Source: an uncultured Mediterraneibacter sp. (GTDB lineage: Bacteria > Bacillota > Clostridia > Lachnospirales > Lachnospiraceae). Taken from it: DNA of 36,336 nt. The stretch covers positions 1 to 36,336 of the forward strand of contig NZ_CALWFZ010000022.1 of the NCBI RefSeq assembly GCF_944377805.1, in the 5' to 3' direction. Of the stretch, positions 8,594-16,402 are shown in pieces (within the stretch, counting starts at the first letter, position 1; each line of letters starts with the position of its first letter). The notes under the pieces were generated by a model that was given only the letters and a program-made list of their open reading frames with translations, had not been told where the DNA came from and did not search any database. Position numbers and translations under genes: made by a program.

Positions 8594-9815
8594 ATTCCTC
8601 CTTAAGTCCGCCTTCTGAATTACTGCCAGTATATGTCACTTCCGCCTGAAACCGCCCGTCTCTCACATAAACGGTAAGCGGCATTCCCTTGGCTACCTGC
8701 TGAACGCTTCGTATATTTTTCCCCTCAGGGGTCTGGATATAGGAATATCCCTGACTCAGCTTTTCAAGCGGGGAAAGTCCTTTCATCTTCTCCACATAGA
8801 GCGCCAGTCTGTGCTTTTTCTGATCAATCTGAGCAGTCATCAAGGTTCTCAGGCGGTTCTCCAGATCCGCCGCATACTGCCTGCTCTCATTTAGCTTCTG
8901 ACGCGGATGGGCGTATTTCAGACGGAGCTGCAAGTGTTCCAGCGCCGCTCTGATCTGCGAGATCTTAACCGTCAGCTTCTCCCGCATGGAGTGTCTGTAT
9001 CCTTCCATCCTCTCTGCCGCCTCGCGTATATCATACACGGCAAGTTCAGCGGCCGCCGAGGGAGTCGGCGCTCTTAAATCAGCCACATAGTCCGCAATCG
9101 TTGTGTCCGTCTCATGTCCTACTGCCGAAATCACCGGCACACTGCTATCGAAGATAGCTCTTGCCACACACTCCTCATTGAACGCCCACAAATCTTCAAT
9201 GCTTCCTCCGCCGCGTCCGACAATCATGACGTCCACTCCCTGCCTTTCAAGGGCCCGGATTCCGCGCACAATACTCTGGGCCGCTCCTTCCCCCTGCACC
9301 TGCGCGGGATAAAGAACCAGCTGCACATAAGGGTTTCTCCTGCCGGCAATATTGATAATATCCCGCACGGCGGCTCCGGTTGACGCTGTCACAATACCGA
9401 GCGTATGAATATAACGGGGGATAGGCTGCTTATATTCTTCTGAAAACATTCCCATCTCAGAAAGTTCTTTTTTGAGAGCTTCAAACTTCTCATAAAGCGC
9501 GCCAAGCCCATCCAGCACAATCTCCTTGGCGTACAGTTGATACTGTCCGGTGCGTTCATACACATTTACCGATCCAAGCGCGATAATCTGCTGTCCTTCC
9601 CGCAATTGAAAAGAAAGCCCTGACCTCTGCCCCGCAAACATAACACAGGCAATCGTGCCGGACTCATCTTTTAAGGAAAAATATATATGTCCTGATGTAT
9701 GATATTTACAGTTGGAGACTTCACCCTTAACGTAAATGCGGCTCAGCATAAAATCCTGTGTAAACATATTTTTGATATAGGAATTCACCTGCTTTACCGT
9801 ATATACACTCTTCAT
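8553..9815 (-). CDS. xseA: Exodeoxyribonuclease VII large subunit
   Basis: XseA is the catalytic subunit of exonuclease VII, a single-strand exonuclease used in repair. The 420-residue protein has an N-terminal OB-fold (about 1-100), the catalytic core with VMIVGRGGGSIEDLWAFNEE, PVISAVGHETDTTIADYVAD and the RAPTPSAAAE segment, a coiled-coil arm, and a C-terminal part with LSPLEKLSQGYSYI. The start follows GGAG and overlaps nothing beyond the nusB stop. The folD gene that lies between nusB and xseA in Bacillus is absent here. Confidence 0.97.
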   Translation of the reverse strand: MKSVYTVKQVNSYIKNMFTQDFMLSRIYVKGEVSNCKYHTSGHIYFSLKDESGTIACVMFAGQRSGLSFQLREGQQIIALGSVNVYERTGQYQLYAKEIVLDGLGALYEKFEALKKELSEMGMFSEEYKQPIPRYIHTLGIVTASTGAAVRDIINIAGRRNPYVQLVLYPAQVQGEGAAQSIVRGIRALERQGVDVMIVGRGGGSIEDLWAFNEECVARAIFDSSVPVISAVGHETDTTIADYVADLRAPTPSAAAELAVYDIREAAERMEGYRHSMREKLTVKISQIRAALEHLQLRLKYAHPRQKLNESRQYAADLENRLRTLMTAQIDQKKHRLALYVEKMKGLSPLEKLSQGYSYIQTPEGKNIRSVQQVAKGMPLTVYVRDGRFQAEVTYTGSNSEGGLKEEYGGREEDFGRVDN

Positions 9816-9817
9816 GT

Positions 9818-10225
9818 TCAGGACTCCTGCCTTGCCAGCTTGCCAAGTACGCCGTTTACAAAGGAAGAACTGCTGTCTCCGCCAAATTTCTTGGCAAGCT
9901 CTACCGCTTCGTTGATCGCGACGCCCTCAGGAACATCATCATCCCAGCGCATCTCATAAACCGCCAGGCGCAGGATCGTCAGATCCACTTTATTCATCCG
10001 GGCTGGTTTCCATCCCTTCGATGTATCTTCGATCAGACGGTCGATTTCTTCCAGATGAGATGCCACGGCCTCATACTTTTTCTGGATATATTCTTTATCC
10101 CTGTCTTTCGCATCATCAAGAAAATCAAAATAACACCGGAGGCGCTCAGGCATATCTGCGGCATCATTAAACTCTATCTGAAAAAGCATTTTGAATACAT
10201 GCTCTCTTAACTGTGATCTAATCAT
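9818..10225 (-). CDS. nusB: Transcription antitermination factor NusB
   Basis: NusB joins NusE (ribosomal protein S10) on boxA RNA during rRNA antitermination. The ATG at 10225 follows AGGAGA and gives 135 residues starting MIRSQLREHVFKMLFQIEF, the usual NusB opening; the longer frame upstream reads through the terminator hairpin and is not coding. The C-terminal segment with RLAVYEMRWDDDVPEGVAINEAVELAKKFGGDSSSSFVNGVLG is characteristic. It is the first gene of the long operon to recN. Confidence 0.96.
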   Translation of the reverse strand: MIRSQLREHVFKMLFQIEFNDAADMPERLRCYFDFLDDAKDRDKEYIQKKYEAVASHLEEIDRLIEDTSKGWKPARMNKVDLTILRLAVYEMRWDDDVPEGVAINEAVELAKKFGGDSSSSFVNGVLGKLARQES

Positions 10226-10255
10226 ATTAATTTTTCTCCTACTTTCGCAACTATA

Positions 10256-10281
10256 GAAAAAGGATGTCTTGCGACATCCTC
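10256..10281 (-). terminator. Terminator between Asp23 gene and nusB
   Basis: AGGATGTC and GACATCCT form an 8-base-pair stem with a TTGC-type tetraloop at 10261-10280, followed on the minus strand by a T tract. It lies about 50 bases past the Asp23 gene stop. Its upstream arm lies at the predicted transcription start of the nusB promoter. Confidence 0.75.
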
Positions 10282-10282
10282 T

Positions 10283-10312
10283 ATTATACAACACAGGGCA
10301 TATACTTTGCAA
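10283..10312 (-). promoter_or_regulatory. Promoter for the nusB-recN operon
   Basis: TTGCAA (10312-10307) and a perfect TATAAT (10288-10283) are 18 bases apart on the minus strand, in the gap after the Asp23 gene. Initiation would fall about six to seven bases beyond, inside the terminator stem. Confidence 0.65.
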
Positions 10313-10327
10313 CAGCACCCGGACAGA

Positions 10328-10711
10328 TCAGTCCTGTTTCTCCATTTCCACTCCGGCGACCTTGATGTTGACATCAGCGACTTCAAGCCCCGTCATATTC
10401 TCCACCGCGTTCTTGACTCTCTCCTGAACTTTTCCTGTCACATCGATGATATTGTAATTGTATTTGATGTTGAGCGCAAGCGACACTGTGACAACTCCTT
10501 CGAGCACGTCCACCTTCACACCCTTCGACAGGTTTTTAATGCCCAGTTTCCCGATCACTTCGTTTGTAATGTTACCCGCCATAGACGCGACGCCTTCCAC
10601 CTCTGTAGCGGCAAGCGCGGCTATGATCGCGACAACTTCATCCGCAATCTTCACTTCTCCGAGGCTTGCGTCATTTTGTATCGAATAAGTGTTTCTTTCG
10701 TCCTTAGCCAT
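10328..10711 (-). CDS. Asp23/Gls24 family envelope-stress protein
   Basis: Asp23/Gls24 (DUF322) proteins are small cytoplasmic proteins linked to cell envelope homeostasis and alkaline stress; YqhY is the Bacillus member next to nusB. The ATG at 10711 follows GGGAGG and gives 127 residues. The family core is visible: GEVKIADEVVAIIAALAATEVEGVASM early and then VKVDVLEGVVTVSLALNIKYNYNI, ending with VADVNIKVAGVE. It has its own promoter and a terminator, so it is probably monocistronic. The exact biochemical role is unknown for the family. Confidence 0.92.
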   Translation of the reverse strand: MAKDERNTYSIQNDASLGEVKIADEVVAIIAALAATEVEGVASMAGNITNEVIGKLGIKNLSKGVKVDVLEGVVTVSLALNIKYNYNIIDVTGKVQERVKNAVENMTGLEVADVNIKVAGVEMEKQD

Positions 10712-10747
10712 ATTCAAAACCTCCCGTTTTGTCTAATCTCTTTCCTC

Positions 10748-10775
10748 ATTATAGCAAATCTCATCCCGTTTGCAA
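10748..10775 (-). promoter_or_regulatory. Promoter for the Asp23 gene
   Basis: TTGCAA (10775-10770) and TATAAT (10753-10748) are 16 bases apart, with TGC immediately before the minus 10. It lies in the gap after prfC and about 37 bases upstream of the start codon. Confidence 0.7.
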
Positions 10776-10782
10776 AGGGGAA

Positions 10783-12375
10783 TTATGAGCGTCCGAATTC
10801 TGAAAGGATAAGGCCCTCGTTCCGTTCCTGTGTCATGCGGATGCTCCACTCATGGACAAACAAAAGAAGCGGCCGGTCTTTCAGATCTTTGATTTTCTTC
10901 ATATCTGAAGTGCCGCTGACACGATCCAGATCCACATCGTCATTCTCAATCCAGCGGATATGCTCATATGGGAGGTTCTCCAGAATAATTTCAACATTAT
11001 ATTCATTTTTCAGACGGTATTTCAGCACGTCAAACTGCAGTACGCCCACAACTCCTACGATGATCTCTTCCATACCGGTATTATATTCCTGGAAAATCTG
11101 AATGGCGCCCTCCTGAGCAATCTGATTGATTCCTTTGACGAACTGCTTCCTCTTCATCGTGTCAACCTGGCGCACCCTGGCAAAGTGCTCAGGAGCAAAC
11201 GTGGGGATCCCCTCGTAAGCGAATTTTTCTTTTGATGTGGTAAGCGTATCACCAATGGAAAAGATACCCGGGTCAAACACTCCGATAATATCTCCGCCAT
11301 AGGCCTTGTCTATGATTTTTCTCTCGCTTGCCATCATCTGTTGCGGCTGGGAGAGACGCACATCTTTGCCGCCCTGTACATGATAGACGGTCATTCCCGC
11401 GTCAAATTCCCCTGAGCAGATACGCATAAAGGCTATCCGGTCTCTGTGCGCTTTATTCATATTTGCCTGAATCTTAAAGACAAAAGCCGAAAAATCTTCC
11501 TCGCTCATCGGATTGATCTCGCCGTGATCCGACATGCGGGGAAGGGGGGACGTTGTCATTGTAAGGAAGTGTTTCAGGAAAGTCTCCACACCGAAATTTG
11601 TCAGCGCAGAACCGAAAAACACAGGGGAGAGCCTGCCTTTATCTATCAGCTCCTGGTCAAATTCCGCAGAGGCCCCGTCCAGAAGTTCGATTTCTTCTTC
11701 AAGAATCATTTTTGCCTCGGCTCCGATAAGCTGCTCCGCCTCAGGCGCGGTGATGTCGACTTTCTTCACTTCTCCTACAGAAGTTCCTTTTCTCGTATCA
11801 GAGAAAAGATCAACCTCCTTTTTCTGCCGGTCATAGACTCCCTTAAATCCTTTTCCCGAACCGATAGGCCAGTTGACCGGACAGGTGGGTATCCCAAGTT
11901 CCTTCTCAATATCGTCCAGCAGATCAAAAGTATCCTTCGCATCCCTGTCCATCTTATTGATAAACGTGAAGATGGGGATATGCCTCATCGCGCAGACTTT
12001 GAACAGTTTGCGGGTCTGTGCCTCCACCCCCTTTGAAGCGTCGATCACCATAACAGCCGAATCTGCTGCCATCAGAGTACGGTATGTGTCCTCCGAGAAA
12101 TCCTGATGACCGGGGGTGTCCAGAATATTAATGCAGTATCCGCCATAGTTAAACTGAAGAACAGAGGAGGTCACCGAAATACCTCTCTCCTTCTCAATCT
12201 CCATCCAGTCGGACACAGCGTGTTTCGCCGTCGCCTTGCCCTTGACCGAGCCCGCGGTGTTGATAACGCCGCCATACAGCAGAAACTTCTCGGTCAGAGT
12301 CGTCTTTCCTGCATCGGGGTGAGATATGATGGCAAAAGTTCTTCTTTTTTTTATTTCACTTTTAATATCAGACAT
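10783..12375 (-). CDS. prfC: Peptide chain release factor 3
   Basis: RF3 is a translational GTPase that recycles RF1 and RF2 from the ribosome after termination. The 530-residue protein has the G1 loop SHPDAGKTT (18-26), switch and G3 segment LDTPGHQDFSEDTYRTLMAADSAVMVIDA, and G4 FINKMDRDAKD. Length and the block KGKATAKHAVSDWMEIEKERGISVTSSV distinguish it from EF-G and from tetracycline-resistance proteins. It lies alone between spoIIIAH and the Asp23 gene, with its own promoter and a structured leader. Confidence 0.96.
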   Translation of the reverse strand: MSDIKSEIKKRRTFAIISHPDAGKTTLTEKFLLYGGVINTAGSVKGKATAKHAVSDWMEIEKERGISVTSSVLQFNYGGYCINILDTPGHQDFSEDTYRTLMAADSAVMVIDASKGVEAQTRKLFKVCAMRHIPIFTFINKMDRDAKDTFDLLDDIEKELGIPTCPVNWPIGSGKGFKGVYDRQKKEVDLFSDTRKGTSVGEVKKVDITAPEAEQLIGAEAKMILEEEIELLDGASAEFDQELIDKGRLSPVFFGSALTNFGVETFLKHFLTMTTSPLPRMSDHGEINPMSEEDFSAFVFKIQANMNKAHRDRIAFMRICSGEFDAGMTVYHVQGGKDVRLSQPQQMMASERKIIDKAYGGDIIGVFDPGIFSIGDTLTTSKEKFAYEGIPTFAPEHFARVRQVDTMKRKQFVKGINQIAQEGAIQIFQEYNTGMEEIIVGVVGVLQFDVLKYRLKNEYNVEIILENLPYEHIRWIENDDVDLDRVSGTSDMKKIKDLKDRPLLLFVHEWSIRMTQERNEGLILSEFGRS

Positions 12376-12402
12376 ACTAACTCCTTCTTCTGACGCAATA
12401 TC

Positions 12403-12426
12403 AGCGCCGGCATCTGTACCGGCGCT
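12403..12426 (-). other. Stable hairpin in the prfC leader
   Basis: AGCGCCGG and CCGGCGCT pair perfectly (8 base pairs, 8-base loop) about 30 bases upstream of prfC. On the minus strand no T tract follows, so it is not a standard terminator. A second CCGGC/GCCGG pair lies just upstream at about 12435-12450. Function unknown. Confidence 0.5.
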
Positions 12427-12461
12427 TCACTTCCCGGCCCTGACGCCGGACATACGAATTC

Positions 12462-12490
12462 AGTTTAGCATATCTGTATCAATACTTCAA
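12462..12490 (-). promoter_or_regulatory. Promoter for prfC
   Basis: TTGAAG (12490-12485) and TAAACT (12467-12462) are 17 bases apart, with an extended minus 10 TGC directly in front. It lies between spoIIIAH and prfC and implies a leader of about 80 bases. Confidence 0.6.
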
Positions 12491-12518
12491 CACTAAGAAG
12501 GCAGACATTTTCGTGCCT

Positions 12519-13133
12519 TTATTCCTCATAGATCGGAGTGATCACAATGTTTTCAGGCGCTATCTCGGTCTTTCTTGTCACTATATCCTCGATCTGGGCC
12601 CGGTTCGCGTCTGTCAGCTCCTCAGCATTGACAACAATATCAGCCGAATCCCCGTCCAGACTGACGACAGATTCTGAGAATCCTTTGGATGCCATCAGCG
12701 TTTCTATTGCCGCTTCCTGCTCCGCGATCTCCGTCATTTCTACCATCTGAGCCACCGCATCCTCTTTCTGTGCGTCACTTAAGTTTGTGTTGTCGATAAT
12801 CCCCTGCAGTGTCTCCTTATTCTGAGCACGCACCTGCTCTCTCGTCACCTTTGCCTGAGCCACTGTATTCTGGGCCGTTCCACTGGTCAGCACTGCTTCC
12901 CCCGGAGTCCCCTCCACCTCAGAATCTGTGCTCTCAATATCTTCCGTGGAGGACTCAATATCCTCCTGTGAAATATCAAGCAGTTCCTGATTGGCAAGGT
13001 CGGCATTCGCCTCCGTCGTTCCATCCTGCGTATCCCCAAACAGGATGCCGGAGTAGTTCAGGTATCCGGCAATTGCGATCATAACCGCAAGAGTCGCGAT
13101 AATGATCTGATTTTTTTTAAATAATCGTTTCAA
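12519..13133 (-). CDS. spoIIIAH: Stage III sporulation protein AH
   Basis: SpoIIIAH is the mother-cell membrane protein whose C-terminal domain binds forespore SpoIIQ to form the feeding-tube channel. The protein has an N-terminal membrane helix (about 8-28), an acidic serine-rich linker, and a C-terminal YscJ/FliF-like ring domain starting near KVTREQVRAQNKETLQGIID and ending IVITPIYEE. I chose TTG at 13133, nine bases after AAGGAGG. An in-frame ATG at 13142 touches that ribosome binding site with no spacer and is less likely; it would add three residues. Last gene of the spoIIIA operon. Confidence 0.92.
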   Translation of the reverse strand: MKRLFKKNQIIIATLAVMIAIAGYLNYSGILFGDTQDGTTEANADLANQELLDISQEDIESSTEDIESTDSEVEGTPGEAVLTSGTAQNTVAQAKVTREQVRAQNKETLQGIIDNTNLSDAQKEDAVAQMVEMTEIAEQEAAIETLMASKGFSESVVSLDGDSADIVVNAEELTDANRAQIEDIVTRKTEIAPENIVITPIYEE

Positions 13134-13156
13134 GCTCTCCATCCTCCTTCTATGTA

Positions 13157-13753
13157 TTAAGCCCGTTTCATTATTTTAATCTTATGCGCTTCCACACCGA
13201 ATAATGCCTGAACTGCCTCAGTAATATTGCGCTGTACAACAGCATCTTCACCGCCTTCCGCAATCACTACTACCCCCTCAATCTCAGGGGTGAGCTCTTT
13301 GCTGACATAGGGATCGGAAGAGCCGTCCTCATTCTGGGAGTAAATGCTCGTTTTGTCGGAGGAAGTATCTTCCACCGTTCTCGTACCGCCGCTGCTGTCA
13401 GATTCCGTTGTTGTCTGGCTGCTGGAAGACTGGTCTTTTTCTATGATCTTCTGGCTTCCGGACTTTAAAGTGATCATCACGCTCACCTCCCCTACGCCTT
13501 CTACCTGACTGAGGATTTCCGCTGTTTTTTCTTCAAGATATGCCTCATAGGCGCCTGATTCTGACGAGGAGAAAATATCCGCTTCCACAGCAGTGTCGGT
13601 ATTGTCATTCACTTCACTGCCGGAAGGAACAGGCACGGTTATAACCAGGAGCAGAATCCCTATCAGGAGCAGGATTAAAAGCTGGTTCTTTTTCGGAAGT
13701 TTCTCTCTCTTTACCAGCCCTCCGATCCATTCTTTCCACTTCTTACTCTCCAA
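13157..13753 (-). CDS. spoIIIAG: Stage III sporulation protein AG
   Basis: SpoIIIAG forms a large ring in the mother-cell membrane as part of the SpoIIIA-SpoIIQ complex. The 198-residue protein has a membrane segment at about 23-43 and a ring-building domain with YLEEKTAEILSQVEGVGEVSVMITLKSG and the C-terminal GVVVIAEGGEDAVVQRNITEAVQALFGVEAHKIKIMKR, both typical of AG. The start appears to be TTG, seven bases after GGAGGAG, overlapping the end of spoIIIAF by 11 bases. Confidence 0.94.
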   Translation of the reverse strand: MESKKWKEWIGGLVKREKLPKKNQLLILLLIGILLLVITVPVPSGSEVNDNTDTAVEADIFSSSESGAYEAYLEEKTAEILSQVEGVGEVSVMITLKSGSQKIIEKDQSSSSQTTTESDSSGGTRTVEDTSSDKTSIYSQNEDGSSDPYVSKELTPEIEGVVVIAEGGEDAVVQRNITEAVQALFGVEAHKIKIMKRA

Positions 13754-14060
13754 TCTCTATCTCCTCCACTTCGATCTTCTCATCGGCTCCCGTCACCTTC
13801 AGATTCTCGTAAAACTCCTCCGCTTTTTCGATCTCGCGCCTGTTCATTTCGTATTCATTTCCCTTATAGAGTGTCTCGAACCGCTCCGCCATACCTGTCA
13901 GATTCAGGATCGGCGACGCCAGCAGCAGCACCAGTATAAGCCCGGAAAAGAACCGGATATATTTACTGTAGTCTTTACCCGGAACCGCGTGCATAACGGC
14001 GGCAGTGACAAGCAGATACACTGTGATGTTCTGTATCCATCCGTAAAGTTCCTGAAACAT
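13743..14060 (-). CDS. spoIIIAF: Stage III sporulation protein AF
   Basis: SpoIIIAF is a small mother-cell membrane protein of the SpoIIIA complex. The 105-residue protein has two membrane helices (about 9-26 and 35-52) and then a charged soluble tail. This is shorter than Bacillus SpoIIIAF (about 200 residues), which has a longer soluble ring-like domain. The family opening LYGWIQNITVYLLVTAAVMHAVPG and KYIRFFSGLILVLLLASPIL are clear. GGAGGAGATCTG precedes the ATG. Confidence 0.9.
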   Translation of the reverse strand: MFQELYGWIQNITVYLLVTAAVMHAVPGKDYSKYIRFFSGLILVLLLASPILNLTGMAERFETLYKGNEYEMNRREIEKAEEFYENLKVTGADEKIEVEEIEIGE

Positions 14061-14080
14061 CAGATCTCCTCCTTACAGAA

Positions 14081-15262
14081 TCAAGAAGTTGAAGATGCGA
14101 CCAGAGCAATCGTAATAAGGAACAGTACTCCGGTTGTAAATATCACTCTCACTAGAATTTCATACCCTTCGCTCACCCCGCTGATACAGGAGGTGATCCG
14201 CTTATCTGAAACCGGCTGAACCAGTGCGGCGGCCAGTTTATACATAAGAGCTGTAATTAACATCTGTAAGACAGGTACCGCGCAGATCGCCACAGCGATT
14301 ACCGCCCCCGCCATACCGATGCCGTTTTTGATCAGAACCGCTGTTCCCAGCACAACTTCCGCTGCCCCTCCAACAGCGTTTCCAACCCACGGAAGCGCCT
14401 CCGCCGTGCGGGTAAGCGTACTCCTTTTTACGGAATCAATAGCCGGCGCCAGTAATCCCTGAATTACATTGATCCCCACGACACATGTCAGCATCGTTCT
14501 GAGAATCCACGTCACAACTTTGCGGATCAGATCCGCCAGTTCAGACAAAAAATCCTCTCCCGTCAGATTGCCAAGCACCCGCACCATAATATAGATATTC
14601 ACGACAGGCAGCAGAAAGCGTACAATCAGAAATTCCACGGCAAAAATCAAAAACAGGATCACATTATAAAAAAAGAGAGCCGTCACGCTGCCGGAGGCAA
14701 AGGCTACCGCAAGAAAATAGCTCGGACACAGAACCCGCATAAAATCCACAAGCAAATCCAGTCTCTCTTCCAGACCTGCGGCCGATGTTCTGAACGCGGT
14801 CAGACACAGGGTAATCAGAAGCATATACATAATGTAGAAGCTAAGATCCGATATTTGCCTGCTCTTAAAAGCCCCCGCAAAATTACTGAAGATCGCCGCG
14901 GTAAGAGCCACGAGCACAACATATACAAGGTTATTCCTGTTGTAATTAAACTCATAGGCGATCTGATCTTTCAGAAACTGTAAAAAGATCTTTCCCGTCT
15001 CTTCCAGATCTCCGGTCAGCATAGAGTCGAGCACATCCTGAAAAGAGATCTTCTCGCCCGGAAACATCTGTCTGAGACTGCCCTCGATCTCATCAAAGTC
15101 AAATTCAGAAAGCAGAGTTTCTTCCAGTTCCTCTTCGACCGCGCCCTGTTCTCCGGGAGAATCTTCAGGCAGTTCCGCCGCATCTACAATTTTTGTTCCC
15201 AGTCCGAATACAAGGAGTACAAGCAGATACAAAAACAGAACATATGCCTTTCGCCCCCTCAT
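14081..15262 (-). CDS. spoIIIAE: Stage III sporulation protein AE
   Basis: SpoIIIAE is the large polytopic membrane protein of the SpoIIIA channel and may act as its permease. The 393-residue protein has a signal-like N-terminus, an acidic soluble stretch at about 30-110, then multiple hydrophobic helices to the C-terminus. The segments SFYIMYMLLITLCLTAF, VEFLIVRFLLPVVNIYIMVRVLGN and GVNVIQGLLAPAIDSVKRSTLTRTAEALPWVGNAVGGAAEV type are family hallmarks. It overlaps spoIIIAD by an ATGA, indicating coupled translation. Confidence 0.95.
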   Translation of the reverse strand: MRGRKAYVLFLYLLVLLVFGLGTKIVDAAELPEDSPGEQGAVEEELEETLLSEFDFDEIEGSLRQMFPGEKISFQDVLDSMLTGDLEETGKIFLQFLKDQIAYEFNYNRNNLVYVVLVALTAAIFSNFAGAFKSRQISDLSFYIMYMLLITLCLTAFRTSAAGLEERLDLLVDFMRVLCPSYFLAVAFASGSVTALFFYNVILFLIFAVEFLIVRFLLPVVNIYIMVRVLGNLTGEDFLSELADLIRKVVTWILRTMLTCVVGINVIQGLLAPAIDSVKRSTLTRTAEALPWVGNAVGGAAEVVLGTAVLIKNGIGMAGAVIAVAICAVPVLQMLITALMYKLAAALVQPVSDKRITSCISGVSEGYEILVRVIFTTGVLFLITIALVASSTS

Positions 15263-15645
15263 GATAAGAACTCCTGTATCGTCTGCAGCAGGGCCGAGAG
15301 CACCGGCAGCCCCAGAATCAGAATGGTCAGTTTTGCAAATATCTCTATCTGACCCGCCAGCGTCTGGTATCCGGCATCTTTACATATACCGGATGAAAAT
15401 TCGGCAATATATGTAATACCGATCATTTTCATCATAATCGACAGATAACCGGCATCCAGATCGACATAGGAAGCGATCTCCCTGACCGTATCAACAAAGA
15501 TACTTAGGCGGTCTGTGATAAACGAAAACAGAATGACGCCCGCAGCCACACATACATAGATTCCATATTCCGCTTTACCGCCCTTTAGCTGAACTGCAAG
15601 CACGGCTCCGATCACGCCGATCACACCGATCTGTATCATACTCAT
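15259..15645 (-). CDS. spoIIIAD: Stage III sporulation protein AD
   Basis: SpoIIIAD is a small polytopic membrane protein of the SpoIIIA complex. The ATG at 15645 sits nine bases after GGGAGG and gives 128 residues, matching the family; upstream ATGs are too close to the ribosome binding site. Four hydrophobic stretches are visible, and the block YLSIMMKMIGITYIAEF with SGICKDAG is diagnostic of AD. spoIIIAC ends 30 bases upstream. Confidence 0.93.
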   Translation of the reverse strand: MSMIQIGVIGVIGAVLAVQLKGGKAEYGIYVCVAAGVILFSFITDRLSIFVDTVREIASYVDLDAGYLSIMMKMIGITYIAEFSSGICKDAGYQTLAGQIEIFAKLTILILGLPVLSALLQTIQEFLS

Positions 15646-15675
15646 GGCCATATGCCTCCCATCTGAGAACATCTC

Positions 15676-15870
15676 TTACAGTGCGAAGAGCCTCCGTATC
15701 GTCTGGAACAGATCATAGATATAGGGAAGCACCCAGGAGAGTACCAGAATCAGTCCGGCAAGACTTGCCAGAAAAGCCTGTTCTTCCCGCCCGCTGTGCT
15801 TGAGCACCTGGCTCAATATAGAGACAAGTATCCCCACCGCCGCTATCCGAAAGATTAAATTTATATCCAT
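15676..15870 (-). CDS. spoIIIAC: Stage III sporulation protein AC
   Basis: SpoIIIAC is a two-helix membrane protein of the SpoIIIA complex. The ATG at 15870 follows AGGAGGAATC and gives 64 residues, the normal size for AC; a longer frame upstream has no ribosome binding site. The sequence DINLIFRIAAVGILVSILSQVLKHSGREEQ, then a second helix LASLAGLILVLSWVLPYIYDL, is typical. It starts 13 bases after spoIIIAB. Confidence 0.92.
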   Translation of the reverse strand: MDINLIFRIAAVGILVSILSQVLKHSGREEQAFLASLAGLILVLSWVLPYIYDLFQTIRRLFAL

Positions 15871-15883
15871 GATTCCTCCTATA

Positions 15884-16402
15884 TCAGAGCAGAAGCACAA
15901 TCAGAAAGATTCCGCTCATCACCCCCAGACAGCTTCCGATGCGCGTCTTTGAAGCAAGTCCTTCCCTTAACTTCTCTATCTCAAGATCGAACTTGTTCAA
16001 ATACATCACAAGGGTGCGATCAAGCGTATCACTTTCAAGACTTCCCAGAAATGTTCCCGGCTCTTTGATCAAAATGGAATGTTCGCTCTTAAGTCCTAGC
16101 GGGCTTAAATACTTATCCACGCATCTGTTCCACATTCTGGCAAAACCGCTCTCCTGGCGGTCTTCCACCGCCCTTGCTGTCTGAATCAGCCAGATCCTGT
16201 ACGGTTCTTTTATTCTTTGAGCGACTCCAATGAATATTTCCGGAAGCGGCGCCTGCGTATAGCTGATTTCTCCTCTGATCAGACTCATTACATAGCGCAG
16301 ATAACACATTTTCGCAAGATAATTTCTCAGGTCCCGGCAGTAGACATAGCCCGCGCCGCCTGTTGCGACCAGAATCAGAATCCCACCGATTACCCTCTGC
16401 AC
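15884..16402 (-). CDS. spoIIIAB: Stage III sporulation protein AB
   Basis: SpoIIIAB is a mother-cell membrane protein whose soluble domain resembles GspF-type platform proteins of secretion systems. The 172-residue protein has an N-terminal helix (about 3-20), a helical soluble domain with LRYVMSLIRGEISYTQAPLPEIF, and a C-terminal helix (GVMSGIFLIVLLL). The start overlaps the end of spoIIIAA by 13 bases. Length matches the family. Confidence 0.94.
   Translation of the reverse strand: MQRVIGGILILVATGGAGYVYCRDLRNYLAKMCYLRYVMSLIRGEISYTQAPLPEIFIGVAQRIKEPYRIWLIQTARAVEDRQESGFARMWNRCVDKYLSPLGLKSEHSILIKEPGTFLGSLESDTLDRTLVMYLNKFDLEIEKLREGLASKTRIGSCLGVMSGIFLIVLLL

Noticed and set aside
10783-12375. 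Translational GTPase considered as a tetracycline-resistance protein or EF-G
   Set aside because: Length and sequence blocks match release factor 3.
12403-12426. Hairpin considered as a terminator for spoIIIAH
   Set aside because: No T tract on the minus strand and the prfC promoter lies upstream of it, so it is in the prfC leader.
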